DNA of 64,000 bases from Antiquaquibacter metalliresistens (GCF_029211225.1 NZ_JARGEM010000005.1:244431-308430), one strand, 5' to 3'; shown: positions 1-8,065, counted from the first letter of the stretch. Program-made: numbers and translations. The notes: generated by a model from the letters alone, not told the origin.

Positions 1-22
1 GCGCAAGAACCTGGGCGACTAG
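1..22 (+). CDS. 3' end of an unidentified gene (partial)
   Basis: Reading from base 2, the six codons give RKNLGD and then TAG at 20-22. Every one of these codons ends in G or C, as in the real genes of this window, and the stop lies 2 bp from the stop of the convergent gene at 25. That fits the tail of a plus-strand gene entering from the left. Six residues are too few to name a family. Confidence 0.35.
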
Positions 23-24
23 GG

Positions 25-555
25 CTAGGGCATCGGCCGATAGAGGTCGCCGGTGAGCGCCGAGCCGTCGAGTGCGACGACGGCGCAGAGGGCGATGGTG
101 TCGCCGGCCTCGTATTGCTCCTGGCTCGGCACGGCGATCCCGACCAGGTCGTGGGTTTTGGCATCGACGGAGTCCTCCACGAACAGGCCGTACTCCAGGT
201 AGCGATCGCAGATCTCTTCGGCCATAGTGGTCATCGCACTGAACGCGCTGTAGACGTTGGTGACGACCGAGAGGTCCATCGAGGCGACCACCTGCTGAGG
301 ATGCTCGATCTGGCAGTCCACGACGGTCCAGGTCGCGAGGTCAACGCCATCCTCGGCGAGGCAGGATCCGAGTTTCAGATCGGCTGCGGCGGTCGCCCCA
401 AGCGCTGGCGTCGGGTTGGCCAGCACTGCGCGGAACCCAACGGTCGCGATGATGGCGACCACGACGGCCGCCGCAGCGATGAGGCCGATGCGTGCCCAGC
501 GTGGCCCGCGCTCGGCGTCGGCAGTGACGGTCTGGGTCGGCTCGGAAGCGGTCAC
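25..555 (-). CDS. membrane-anchored septum-formation-type protein
   Basis: A 176-residue protein with a short cytoplasmic N-terminus, one membrane segment at about residues 22-45 (IGLIAAAAVVVAIIATVGF) and an extracytoplasmic domain. The domain carries spaced cysteines (GSCL, VDCQIEHPQQV, EEICDRYL, ALCAVV), the pattern of actinobacterial septum-formation (DUF4190/Septum_form-like) proteins, whose molecular role is unclear. The lipoprotein at 4144-4626 has a similar cysteine layout, so they may be distant paralogues. The GTG start is supported by a TAACGT -10 hexamer ending 6 nt upstream, which suggests a leaderless mRNA. The family call is by motif pattern only. Confidence 0.6.
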   Translation of the reverse strand: MTASEPTQTVTADAERGPRWARIGLIAAAAVVVAIIATVGFRAVLANPTPALGATAAADLKLGSCLAEDGVDLATWTVVDCQIEHPQQVVASMDLSVVTNVYSAFSAMTTMAEEICDRYLEYGLFVEDSVDAKTHDLVGIAVPSQEQYEAGDTIALCAVVALDGSALTGDLYRPMP

Positions 556-621
556 AGCGATACGTTAGCGGGATGCGCGAGCCGTTCCAGCACGCGCGCC
601 GCGGAATGGTTGAATGCTCGC

Positions 622-1260
622 ATGTCCACCGATCGTTCGCCGCACTCGGTGGAGATCGTCACGGCGGTGATGCTCGGTCTCATCTCGGTCGTGACCGCCC
701 TCGGCGCTTTGCAGTCCGCGGTCTGGACCGGCGTCGCCGACGAGTTCGAACGGGACTCGATCGACGCCCGAGACGTGAGCGTCAACCAGTCCGTGCTGGC
801 CGAGTACGCCCGTCGAGTGGACACTGAGGCCAGCGCGGAGGCGCGCCGCTATGCCGAGCTCGCGTCCACGACGAGTGATCCACTCGAAGCCGTGCTCAAC
901 GAGACGCTCGCCAACGCCTCCCTCAATCGTGCGACCCCAGGCCTTGCCGCACCGTGGGGTGCATGGCGGGAGTCCGGCTTCAGCGCGCAGATCGAGCCCT
1001 TGCGGCATCCCGACTATCTCGCGGCCCGCGACGGGCGCTACCAGTCCTATGGCTACACGGCGGGCGAGCTGGCGGCGTTCTCCGACGAGATGCGTTCGAA
1101 GTCCTCGGTGCTCGCGCAGGCATCACTCATCCAGGCACTTGCGCTCTTCCTGTTCGGCATCGCGGGGGTCAACCGCCTGCAGCCCGTGCGGATCGCCGTG
1201 CTGGGCCTCGGCATGGTCGTCTTCCTCGGTGGGCTCGCCCTCGCTTCGGCAGCCTTCTAG
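622..1260 (+). CDS. membrane protein of unknown function, first of a tandem pair
   Basis: A 212-residue protein with one membrane segment near residues 8-32 (VEIVTAVMLGLISVVTALGA), a roughly 115-residue soluble part that is probably helical and extracytoplasmic, and two adjacent C-terminal membrane segments. I do not recognise the family. The next gene has the same architecture and related start, middle (W-W/R-E-S) and end motifs, so the two look like a tandem duplication. I chose ATG 622 because the reading frame upstream overlaps the divergent gene at 25-555; an in-frame TTG at 610 is possible. No clear ribosome binding site is visible. Confidence 0.75.
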   Translation: MSTDRSPHSVEIVTAVMLGLISVVTALGALQSAVWTGVADEFERDSIDARDVSVNQSVLAEYARRVDTEASAEARRYAELASTTSDPLEAVLNETLANASLNRATPGLAAPWGAWRESGFSAQIEPLRHPDYLAARDGRYQSYGYTAGELAAFSDEMRSKSSVLAQASLIQALALFLFGIAGVNRLQPVRIAVLGLGMVVFLGGLALASAAF

Positions 1261-1268
1261 GAGCGCGC

Positions 1269-1892
1269 ATGACCACGACATCCCGCGACCGGCTCGAGAT
1301 CGTCATCGCGATCCTCCTCGGCCTGGTCTCTGTCGCGACCGCATTCGGGGCGTATCAGGCGGCGGCGCTCACGCAGCAGGCCGCCGAGTTCTCCGCCGTC
1401 TCGCAGCAGTTGCGCGACCGCAACCTCACCGAGGCGCTCACCTCGCAGCTCATCTCGAGAGATGACACGTCGAAGCTGCTGGAGGCGATCGCCCTCAGTG
1501 CCGAAACCACCCTCTACCCCGAACGGCTGGCCGAGGTCACCGCTGAGCAGGAGTTCTTGATCGGCAGTGCGAGTCCCGAACTCGTCGTGGCCTGGCACGC
1601 TTGGGTGGAGTCCGAATTCGCCGAAGAACTCGTGCCGATCAGCGCCCCCGACTATCAGGCGGCGTTGTTTGCCGTGCCGCAATCCCTGCAATACGCCTCG
1701 TACGAGGCTGATCGCCTGGCCGACACGGTCAGCGCCCGAGCGACGACGTTCACACTCGCCGCGGTCGTGTTCGCGATCTCGCTCTTCCTGCTCGGTGTTG
1801 CCGGGGTGATCGTCAGTAGCAGGCTCGCTGTGTGGCTCGCCGGGGGAGCCGGCTTCGCACTGCTCGTCGGGCTCGCGATCACGCTCTTCTGA
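1269..1892 (+). CDS. membrane protein of unknown function, second of a tandem pair
   Basis: A 207-residue paralogue of the preceding gene, 8 bp downstream and probably cotranscribed. The N-terminal segment (EIVIAILLGLVSVATAFGAYQ) aligns with that of its neighbour. It is followed by about 120 soluble residues and two C-terminal membrane helices (TLAAVVFAISLFLLGVAGVI and LAVWLAGGAGFALLVGLAI). Shared positions include an AWHAWVESEF block that matches APWGAWRESGF in the partner. No catalytic motif is apparent. The conserved three-helix design suggests a membrane complex or hetero-oligomer; that is inference. Confidence 0.78.
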   Translation: MTTTSRDRLEIVIAILLGLVSVATAFGAYQAAALTQQAAEFSAVSQQLRDRNLTEALTSQLISRDDTSKLLEAIALSAETTLYPERLAEVTAEQEFLIGSASPELVVAWHAWVESEFAEELVPISAPDYQAALFAVPQSLQYASYEADRLADTVSARATTFTLAAVVFAISLFLLGVAGVIVSSRLAVWLAGGAGFALLVGLAITLF

Positions 1893-1894
1893 GG

Positions 1895-2575
1895 CTAACT
1901 CGCCACGAACCGGGCATCGACGACGGATGCCACGGCGATCTCGTCCGGCTTGAGCTCGAGCTGCGGCGCCGCCCCACCGCCGAACCCGCGCGCCGCCATC
2001 ATGCGGTCCATCGCCGGGGCGGGCATCGGACCGCCGCTCGAACCGTCGCCGAGCATCCCGGGATCGGCGATCGCGACCGCGGTGACACCGCGCAGCCCGA
2101 TCGCGTTCGCGAACACGGTCGCCTTCGCGACGGCATCCTTCACCGCGCGCGAGCGCACCTCGGCGGTCGCGCTCGTGCGTGTGGCCTCGGTGAGCTCCCA
2201 CGAGACCGAGCCGACGACCGCGCCGTCGATACCGGAGACCGTCTCCACCCAGCGGGCCAGCGCCTCGAAGTCCTTGAACTTCACGGTGAAGTCCACGGCG
2301 GCGTGGAACACGATCGGCAGCTGCTTGCCCTCATTGTTCCAGGGCCGCTCCGGCCACACCCGAACGCTCTGCGAGGCCCACCAGGTGACGGGGCCGGCGC
2401 TCTTATCGAAGAGCGCCTCCACGGACTCGCGGATGACCGCAGCCGAGGCCACGGCGCGCTCGAAGACCGCATCGCGCTTGGGGCCGTCGGTGCTCACGCT
2501 CACGTGCACGGTCGCGCGTTCGGCCGGATACCAGGCGGAGTACTCGCCCTGCACGGTGATGGTGGTGTCGGCCAT
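1895..2575 (-). CDS. SIMPL-domain (DUF541) protein
   Basis: A 226-residue protein with the DUF541/SIMPL pattern. It opens with a beta-strand (TTITVQGEYSAWYPAERATV), then V-x-V-S-x-D-G, and has a central KDAVAKATVFANAIGL helix of the type found in YggE-like proteins. There is no signal peptide, unlike many periplasmic family members. The family's function is poorly defined. The gene starts 8 bp after the Dyp peroxidase stop, with an AGGAG ribosome site five bases before ATG, so it is probably the second gene of that operon and may share an oxidative-stress role. The C-terminus is glycine- and methionine-rich before a final conserved strand. Confidence 0.75.
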   Translation of the reverse strand: MADTTITVQGEYSAWYPAERATVHVSVSTDGPKRDAVFERAVASAAVIRESVEALFDKSAGPVTWWASQSVRVWPERPWNNEGKQLPIVFHAAVDFTVKFKDFEALARWVETVSGIDGAVVGSVSWELTEATRTSATAEVRSRAVKDAVAKATVFANAIGLRGVTAVAIADPGMLGDGSSGGPMPAPAMDRMMAARGFGGGAAPQLELKPDEIAVASVVDARFVAS

Positions 2576-2583
2576 GAGGTCTC

Positions 2584-3531
2584 CTAGTCCTCGGCGAGCG
2601 ACTCGAGCAAAGCCATGGACGGCACGAAGTACGCCGAACCGGTGACCGCGGTCGAGAAGTCGAGGATGCGATCGTGGGCGCCTGGCGGCTCCCCGATGAA
2701 CATGCGGGTGAGCATCCGTTCGATCACCGACAGGTCGGCGGCGTAGCCGATGAAGTAGGTGCCGAACTCTCCGGCACCGGGGCGCCCGAACGGCATGTTG
2801 TCGCGCAGGATGTCGTGCTCGGTGCCGTCGGGGTCGGTGATCGTCGCGAGATCCTTGTGCGAGCCGGGCGCGCCATCCAGCTCGACGTTGTCGGCCTTGG
2901 TGCGCCCGATGATGTGCTCCTGGATGCTCGTCGGCTGCGCGTTCCACGCCGCCAGGTCGTGCAGGTACTTCTGCACCACCACGTAGCTGCCGCCCTCGAA
3001 TCCGGGGTCGTCGTCGATCAGGGTGACGTCGCTCATCGCCTGCCCGGTGGGGTTCTCGGTGCCGTCGACGAAACCGAGCAGATCCCGCGCATCGAAGTAT
3101 CGGAAGCCCTGCACCTCGTCGACGACCGTGACGTCGGTGCCGAGCTTGTCGAGCAGCAGGCGTTCGAGCTCGAAGCACAGGTCCTCGCGCTGCGCGCGGA
3201 TGTGGAAGAGCAGGTCACCGGGCGTCGACACCGCGGTGTGGGCGCGGCCGACGACGGGAGCGAAGGGATGCAGCTGCCGCGGTTTCGACGGCTGCGCGAA
3301 CCGATCCCACGCCGCACTGCCGATCCCCACGATGCAGGAGAGCTGCGCCTCGAGATCGCGGAAGCCCACCGCGCGCACGAGCCCGCCGACGTCGGCGATC
3401 ACGTTCTTGACCCTGGATGCTGCGTCGTCGCCCGGGCCGATCGTCACGATCAGGAACACTGCGGACCTCGTCAGCGGCGCGGCCACGCTCTGCGGATCGA
3501 TGGGAACCCGGTCGCCCTGCTGTGCTGCCAT
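2584..3531 (-). CDS. Dyp-type haem peroxidase
   Basis: A 315-residue dye-decolourising peroxidase, which oxidises organic substrates with H2O2 through a haem b. The defining GXXDG motif is GFVDG at residues 153-157 and is followed by TENPTG; Asp156 is the distal acid residue. The proximal haem region, with conserved His and Arg, lies in the FHIRAQREDL and C-terminal GRTKADNVELDG parts. There is no Tat signal, so the enzyme is cytoplasmic or loaded into an encapsulin; no encapsulin gene is seen nearby. ATG 3531 is preceded by a TACCCT hexamer ending 6 nt upstream (3538-3543 on this strand), which suggests leaderless expression. A longer in-frame extension into the ssrA promoter region is rejected. 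Confidence 0.93.
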   Translation of the reverse strand: MAAQQGDRVPIDPQSVAAPLTRSAVFLIVTIGPGDDAASRVKNVIADVGGLVRAVGFRDLEAQLSCIVGIGSAAWDRFAQPSKPRQLHPFAPVVGRAHTAVSTPGDLLFHIRAQREDLCFELERLLLDKLGTDVTVVDEVQGFRYFDARDLLGFVDGTENPTGQAMSDVTLIDDDPGFEGGSYVVVQKYLHDLAAWNAQPTSIQEHIIGRTKADNVELDGAPGSHKDLATITDPDGTEHDILRDNMPFGRPGAGEFGTYFIGYAADLSVIERMLTRMFIGEPPGAHDRILDFSTAVTGSAYFVPSMALLESLAED

Positions 3532-3581
3532 GCTGCCAGGGTAGAGCAGCACGGGTGCTGGTGTCTGCATCGAGTCCGGCG

Positions 3582-3587
3582 TACAAT
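3582..3587 (+). promoter_or_regulatory. probable -10 element of ssrA
   Basis: TACAAT, close to the sigma-70 consensus, lies about 90 nt before the mature tmRNA 5' end and points toward it. No convincing -35 is seen at 17-18 bp. A start near 3594 would include the left inverted-repeat arm at 3618-3639 in the precursor. Confidence 0.5.
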
Positions 3588-3617
3588 GGAAGGCTGCCTC
3601 CCCGGAGGCGTTTGACA

Positions 3618-3639
3618 ACTCAACAGCGCGATAGCGACC
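3618..3639 (+). repeat. left arm of the inverted repeat enclosing ssrA
   Basis: This 22-nt segment begins ACTCAACAGCG and ends ATAGCGACC. It is the reverse complement of 4053-4074 at 21 of 22 positions. The single difference gives a G-U pair in RNA, so all 22 positions can pair. It ends 33 nt before the mature tmRNA 5' end. Confidence 0.85.
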
Positions 3640-3672
3640 CGCACCACTGGCCAGTCCGGCGCTGCGAAGCAT

Positions 3673-4049
3673 GGGGATGATCGGTTTCGACATTGCCTGC
3701 AAAACTGCGAGAAGCGGGTCGAGGATGCAGCCTTATCTCGTAAACGATGGCTGCAAAACAATAACTGCCGATTCCAAGCGCAGTGACCTTGCTCTTGCTG
3801 CCTAGCAGCAACTAGCACAACAGGTCCGTCAGTCCGGGAACGCCCCCTACCCGGCCACTGGCGTCATCAAGGGGGATTGCTGCGCGGTCGTGTCTCAGGG
3901 CCGCGCGGGACTTGCACTGAGACTGGGCCCGTCGACCTGGGTGCTCGTGGCAAAGGTCGGGGCCGAGCAGAACGCTTGTACGAGCTACGCCCGTAGAAGG
4001 CGCAGGATTACAGCAGTGGACGGGGGTTCGATTCCCCCCATCTCCACCA
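3673..4049 (+). ncRNA. ssrA: transfer-messenger RNA (tmRNA), one-piece
   Basis: The 377-nt RNA rescues stalled ribosomes by tagging nascent proteins for proteolysis. The 5' end GGGGATGATCGGTTTCGACA and 3' end CATCTCCACCA form the tRNA-like acceptor stem, with the G3-U70 pair that alanyl-tRNA synthetase requires. The T-arm is GGGGG-TTCGATT-CCCCC and CCA is encoded. The tag reading frame runs from GCC at 3767 to TAG at 3803-3805 and gives (A)ADSKRSDLALAA. This resembles mycobacterial tags and ends in the usual ALAA degron. The resume codon is assigned by analogy. There is no sign of the two-piece permutation. SmpB is not encoded in this window. Confidence 0.96.
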
Positions 4050-4052
4050 TCA

Positions 4053-4074
4053 GGTCGCTATCGCGTTGTTGAGT
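4053..4074 (+). repeat. right arm of the inverted repeat enclosing ssrA
   Basis: This 22-nt segment begins GGTCGCTATCG and ends GTTGTTGAGT. It starts only 3 nt after the encoded CCA end of tmRNA and pairs fully with 3618-3639, including one G-U pair. It is distinct from the terminator-like hairpin at 4096-4125. Confidence 0.85.
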
Positions 4075-4095
4075 CGCCGCACCGAGAACGACGAC

Positions 4096-4125
4096 GGGGG
4101 CGCGCCTCCGATGAGACGCGCCCCC
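4096..4125. terminator. hairpin between convergent ssrA and lipoprotein gene
   Basis: A perfect 9-bp G/C stem (GGGGGCGCG at 4096-4104 with CGCGCCCCC at 4117-4125) encloses a 12-nt loop. It sits between two convergent units and could end both. There is no U-tract on either side, as is common in high-GC actinobacteria. Confidence 0.6.
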
Positions 4126-4143
4126 GTGGACGGTGCGCGATGG

Positions 4144-4626
4144 TTAGCGGCCGGCGCCCTTGAGCGTGCCGGTGACCGGGCCGGCCGGGTCGACGATGAG
4201 GCACAGGATCTCGCGATCCCCGTTCTCCCAGCTCGACTGCGTCGGGTAGTAATACGCGAAGTCGAGCACCGAGGTCTGATAGTCGACGCCGACGAACGAG
4301 TTGAACTCGGTCGTGCAGTCTGCGACGGCCTGTTCCTCGACCACGGCATCGCCGGGGAAGTCGCCGTCTTCCATGATGATCGAGGCGTAGGCCTCGGAGG
4401 CGTGAGGCTCAGCGCAGTCGACCTTCACGACATCGCTGACCTCGCCCTCGATGTCCTGATCGTTGAGGCAGTCGCCGACGGCGATCGTGAACACGTCCAC
4501 GGTCTCGCCGTTCTCGCCGTTGTCGGTGCTGGTGCCGGCGCCGGGCAGCAGGCTGCAGCCGGCGAGGGCGAAGCCCGCAGCGCCGACGGCCAGAGCAGCG
4601 AGGGCTCGCTTGAACGTTGTGGTCAT
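4144..4626 (-). CDS. septum-formation-type lipoprotein
   Basis: A 160-residue secreted lipoprotein. It has the signal MTTTFKRALAALAVGAAGFA with lipobox LAGC (cysteine at residue 24), an acidic linker, and a domain with cysteines in GDCLND, VDCAEPHASEAY, ADCTTEF and ILCLI. The DCxxPHxxE block is typical of septum-formation (Septum_form) domains. Function is unknown; location is the outer face of the membrane. An AAAGAGA ribosome site precedes the ATG. The first gene of the window is a membrane-anchored relative. Confidence 0.78.
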   Translation of the reverse strand: MTTTFKRALAALAVGAAGFALAGCSLLPGAGTSTDNGENGETVDVFTIAVGDCLNDQDIEGEVSDVVKVDCAEPHASEAYASIIMEDGDFPGDAVVEEQAVADCTTEFNSFVGVDYQTSVLDFAYYYPTQSSWENGDREILCLIVDPAGPVTGTLKGAGR

Positions 4627-4723
4627 CGCTGATCTCTTTCTTTCGGTGCTCGCTGTGAGGGGGAGCGTTGCTCGCCTGAGAGCCTAGCGAATGAGCCGTC
4701 CCCCTTCGGCGGTACAGCGTGCA

Positions 4724-5530
4724 TCAATTCGGCAACGCTTCGCCCCCGGCAAGCGTCGCGAGCACACTGTCGTGCAGCACCCCGTTGGTCGCCAGTGCAT
4801 TGCCGTGCCAGGGGCCGCGCTCGCCGTCGACCGAGGTGAACCGGCCTCCGGCCTCCTCGACGATCGGAATGAGCGCCGCCATGTCGTAGGGCTGCAGATC
4901 GAACTCGCCGACCACGTCGAGCGCGCCCTCGGCGAGCAGCATGAAGCTCCACATGTCCCCGATCGCACGAGCGCGCCACACGGCCCGCGAGAGCGCGACG
5001 AGGTCGTCGAGGCGACCGGCGCCATCCCAGCCCTGAATGCTGTTGTAGCTCAGGGATGCGTCGTCCAACCGCTCGACCCCGCTCACCTTCAGCGGCCGCG
5101 CCTCCTCGCCGTCTGCCTGCCCCCACGCGCCGTGCCCGGTCGCCGCCCACCAGCGCTTGCCGAGCGCGGGAGCGCTGACGACGCCGACGATCGGTTCGCC
5201 GTCGACGGCCAACGCGATGAGGGTGCCCCAGATGGGCACGCCGCGCAGGAAGTTCGCGGTGCCGTCGATCGGGTCGATGATCCACTGCCGGTTTGAGTCG
5301 CCCTGCGTGCCGTACTCCTCGCCGAGGATCGCGTCGTGCGGGCGGGCCGATTCGATGCCGTCGCGGATGAGGCGCTCGACGGCGCGGTCGGCATCCGTCA
5401 CCGGGGTGCGATCCGGTTTCGTCGTGACCTCCAGGTCGACGGCGCGGAACCGGTCGATGGAGATGTGGTCCGCGTCGGCCGCGAGGGCCAGCGCCAGGGA
5501 GAGGTCGTCGCTCGGGGTGTACTCGATCAC
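4724..5530 (-). CDS. hisN: histidinol-phosphatase / inositol monophosphatase family
   Basis: A 268-residue Mg2+-dependent phosphatase of the inositol monophosphatase fold. Metal-binding motifs are GEEYG (70-74), DPIDGT (86-91) and the late QPYDMAA aspartate near 213. In actinobacteria the orthologue beside aroA/rsgA is the bifunctional-type HisN, which dephosphorylates histidinol phosphate in histidine synthesis; inositol or other sugar phosphates remain possible. The GTG start at 5530 has a TAGCGT hexamer ending 6 nt before it, so a leaderless mRNA from its own promoter is likely even though rsgA lies just 41 bp upstream. Confidence 0.88.
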   Translation of the reverse strand: MIEYTPSDDLSLALALAADADHISIDRFRAVDLEVTTKPDRTPVTDADRAVERLIRDGIESARPHDAILGEEYGTQGDSNRQWIIDPIDGTANFLRGVPIWGTLIALAVDGEPIVGVVSAPALGKRWWAATGHGAWGQADGEEARPLKVSGVERLDDASLSYNSIQGWDGAGRLDDLVALSRAVWRARAIGDMWSFMLLAEGALDVVGEFDLQPYDMAALIPIVEEAGGRFTSVDGERGPWHGNALATNGVLHDSVLATLAGGEALPN

Positions 5531-5571
5531 GCCATCACGCTACCGGTCCCAGGTGACCGATCAGCGCGCGG

Positions 5572-6621
5572 TCAGCGGCCGCCCTCGTCGCCGGAGCCGA
5601 GCGTGGTGATCAGGCGCTGGAACGAATCCAGGCGCAGCGCCCCGACCTCGCCGAGTTCGCCGGCCTGCACCGCCTCGACGATCGCGCAATCCGGGGCTTC
5701 CGGCAGGTGGGTGCAGCCCCGCGGACACCGCTCGGCGAGCGCGGCGAGGTCGGGGAAGCCGCGCAGGATGTTGGCGGGGTCGACATGCCCGAGTCCGAAG
5801 GAGCGCACACCCGGTGTGTCCACGATCCATCCGCTGCCGATGCGGTACGACACCGTCGACGATGAGGTGTGCCGGCCGCGACCGGTGACGTCGTTGACCC
5901 GACCGATCGCGCGATTGGCCTCGGGCACGAGCGCGTTGACCAGCGTGGACTTGCCGACTCCAGAATGGCCCACGGCGACCGTCGTGTGGCCCTGGAGCGC
6001 CTCCGTGAGCTCCGCGACGGGGAACTCGCCGGCCGCGCTCAGGAACACCCTCAGGTCGAGTCCGGCGAAGTTCGCCAGGAACGGTGCCGGGTCGGCCAGA
6101 TCGGTCTTGGTGATGACCATCATCGGCCGCACGCCCGCGTCGAACGCGGCGACGAGGTAGCGGTCGACGAGCCGCGGCCTCGGCTCCGGGTTCGCTGCGG
6201 CGACGACGATGAGCATCTGGTCGGCGTTCGCGACGATGATGCGTTCCACGGCATCCGTGTCGTCGGCACTGCGTCGCAGCAGCGTCTCGCGCGGGTGGAT
6301 GCGCACGATCCGCGCCAGGGAGCCCTCCGCGCCGCTCACGTCGCCGACGAGGTCGACCCGGTCGCCGGTGACGACGGCGCCCTTGCCGAGCTCCCGCGCC
6401 TTGGACGCGACGACCTGTCGTTCCTCCGGCGTGCCCTCGGCCACCCACACCCCGTACCGGCCGCGATCGACGCTGAACACCCGACCGGGCACGGCATCCG
6501 CGTGCTCGGGGCGGGTCTTGCTGCGCGGCTTGTTCGCCTTCGGATTCGGGCGCACCTTCGCGTCGGACTCGTCGTACTCGCCCCACTCGTCGTCGTCCTC
6601 GACGTCGGTGAGCCAGCTCAT
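5572..6621 (-). CDS. rsgA: ribosome small-subunit-dependent GTPase RsgA
   Basis: A 349-residue circularly permuted GTPase that acts in late maturation of the 30S subunit. The order of motifs shows the permutation: G4 TKTD at 171-174 precedes G1 GHSGVGKST at 218-226 and G3 DTPG at 268-271. An N-terminal OB-fold follows an acidic and basic tail of about 45 residues. The C-terminal zinc site is formed by Cys299, Cys303, His305 and Cys312. The start lies 10 bp after the aroA stop with no promoter hexamer, so it is cotranscribed with aroA. Confidence 0.95.
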   Translation of the reverse strand: MSWLTDVEDDDEWGEYDESDAKVRPNPKANKPRSKTRPEHADAVPGRVFSVDRGRYGVWVAEGTPEERQVVASKARELGKGAVVTGDRVDLVGDVSGAEGSLARIVRIHPRETLLRRSADDTDAVERIIVANADQMLIVVAAANPEPRPRLVDRYLVAAFDAGVRPMMVITKTDLADPAPFLANFAGLDLRVFLSAAGEFPVAELTEALQGHTTVAVGHSGVGKSTLVNALVPEANRAIGRVNDVTGRGRHTSSSTVSYRIGSGWIVDTPGVRSFGLGHVDPANILRGFPDLAALAERCPRGCTHLPEAPDCAIVEAVQAGELGEVGALRLDSFQRLITTLGSGDEGGR

Positions 6622-6631
6622 GACGGTCGGC

Positions 6632-8020
6632 TCACAGGATGCCGATCGAATCCACGGTCGGTCGCGTGCCGGCGAGCATCGCGGCCCAGAGCTCGGGGAA
6701 CTGCGGCAGCGTCTTCGCCGTCGTCGCGATGTCGTCGATCTCGACGCCCGCGACGGCGAGGCCGATGATCGCGCCGGCAGTGGCCATGCGGTGGTCCTCG
6801 TAGCTGCGCCACGCTCCGGCGTGCAGCGGGCGGGGCCGGATCTCGAGGCCGTCGTCGAGTTCCCTCACGTCGCCGCCGAGCGCGTTCAGTTCCGCGGTGA
6901 GCGCGGCGAGACGGTCGGTCTCATGGCCGCGCAGGTGGCCGATGCCGGTGATGCGGCTGGGGGAGTCCGCGAGGGCCGCGAGTGCGACGAGCGCGGGGGC
7001 GAGCTCTCCGCCGGCCGAGAGGTCGAGATCGACCCCGGTGATCGTGCCGGAGCCCGTCACGGTGAGCACGCCGTCGTCGAGGTCCACGCTCGCGCCGAAG
7101 CGGGGCAGCAGCGTCGCCAGCAGCGCGCCGACCTGGGTCGTGCGATCCGGCCAGCCGGTGATGGCTACGCTGCCGCCGACGACGAGGGCGGCGACGAGAA
7201 AGGGCGCAGCGTTCGAGAGGTCCGGTTCGATGGTCACATCGACCGCACGGATCGGTGCCGGCGGCACCACCCACACGCCGGGCTCGGGCGTCTCGACGAC
7301 GACGCCGCGGGCCGCGAGGCAGTCGATCGTCATCTCGATGTGCGGCAGGCTCGGCAGTCGCTCGCCGGTGTGCCGCAGTCGCAGGCCGTTCGTGAAGCGC
7401 GGTGCGGCCAGCAGCAGGCCGGAGACGAACTGGCTCGATGCCGAGGCGTCGATCTCGACCTCGCCGCCGAGCACCGAACCCGTACCGTACAGGGTGAACG
7501 GCAGCGTTCCCCTGCCGTCGTCGGAGACCTCCACCCCGAGGGCGCGCAGGGAGTCGATGGTGGTGCGCATCGGGCGGCGGCGGGCCGCGGCATCCCCGTC
7601 GAAGGCGACCGGGCCGAGCGCGAGCGCGGCGACCGGCGGCACGAAGCGCATGACCGTGCCGGCGAGGCCGCAGTCGATCGAGGTGCTGCCGGTGAGGGGC
7701 GCCGGGGTGACGGCGAGGTCGCCGCCGAAGTCGCTCGACGTCGGCACCTCCGCGATGTCGACGCCGAGGTCGCGCAGGGCCTCGACCATGAGGTCGGTGT
7801 CGCGCGAGTGCAGCGGCGCGTGGAGCACGGACGGCCCGTCCGCGAGCGCCGCGAGCACCAGTTCGCGGTTGGTGAGGCTCTTGGAGCCGGGCAGCGCGAG
7901 CCTCGCCGAGAGCGGCCCGGATGCCACGGGCGCGCGCCAGGGGCCGTCCGTGGCGCTCTGCGGGGCACGGTCGTCCTGGTAGGGGCTGAACTCCGGCCCG
8001 GAATACTGACGAATCTCCAT
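6632..8020 (-). CDS. aroA: 3-phosphoshikimate 1-carboxyvinyltransferase (EPSP synthase)
   Basis: A 462-residue enzyme of the shikimate pathway joining PEP and shikimate-3-phosphate. Diagnostic motifs are PGSKSLTNRELVLAALADG (residues 44-62), LAGTVMRF, a KEDH-like EDHRMATAGAIIGLA near the C-terminus, and DGDAAARRRPM. It is somewhat longer than E. coli AroA (427) because of an N-terminal extension of about 30 residues. TAGCCT (8028-8033 on this strand) ends 7 nt before ATG, which fits a leaderless transcript. The sigH promoter on the other strand overlaps the same region. Confidence 0.96.
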   Translation of the reverse strand: MEIRQYSGPEFSPYQDDRAPQSATDGPWRAPVASGPLSARLALPGSKSLTNRELVLAALADGPSVLHAPLHSRDTDLMVEALRDLGVDIAEVPTSSDFGGDLAVTPAPLTGSTSIDCGLAGTVMRFVPPVAALALGPVAFDGDAAARRRPMRTTIDSLRALGVEVSDDGRGTLPFTLYGTGSVLGGEVEIDASASSQFVSGLLLAAPRFTNGLRLRHTGERLPSLPHIEMTIDCLAARGVVVETPEPGVWVVPPAPIRAVDVTIEPDLSNAAPFLVAALVVGGSVAITGWPDRTTQVGALLATLLPRFGASVDLDDGVLTVTGSGTITGVDLDLSAGGELAPALVALAALADSPSRITGIGHLRGHETDRLAALTAELNALGGDVRELDDGLEIRPRPLHAGAWRSYEDHRMATAGAIIGLAVAGVEIDDIATTAKTLPQFPELWAAMLAGTRPTVDSIGIL

Positions 8021-8025
8021 CGGTT
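8000..8025 (+). promoter_or_regulatory. SigH/SigR-type promoter of sigH
   Basis: GGAAT at 8000-8004 and GTT at 8023-8025 are separated by 18 bp, matching the GGGAAT-N18-GTT promoter class used by actinobacterial redox sigma factors. Transcription would start near 8032, about 34 nt before the sigH GTG. This implies positive autoregulation. The element overlaps the divergent aroA start codon. Confidence 0.72.
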
Positions 8026-8065
8026 ACAGGCTACTGGGATGTGATCGAGTCGACAGGAGGACGCC

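Noticed and set aside
3612..3617. TTGACA as the ssrA -35 element
   Set aside because: No -10 hexamer at 16-19 bp downstream; TACAAT at 3582 is a better candidate and includes the inverted-repeat arm in the transcript.
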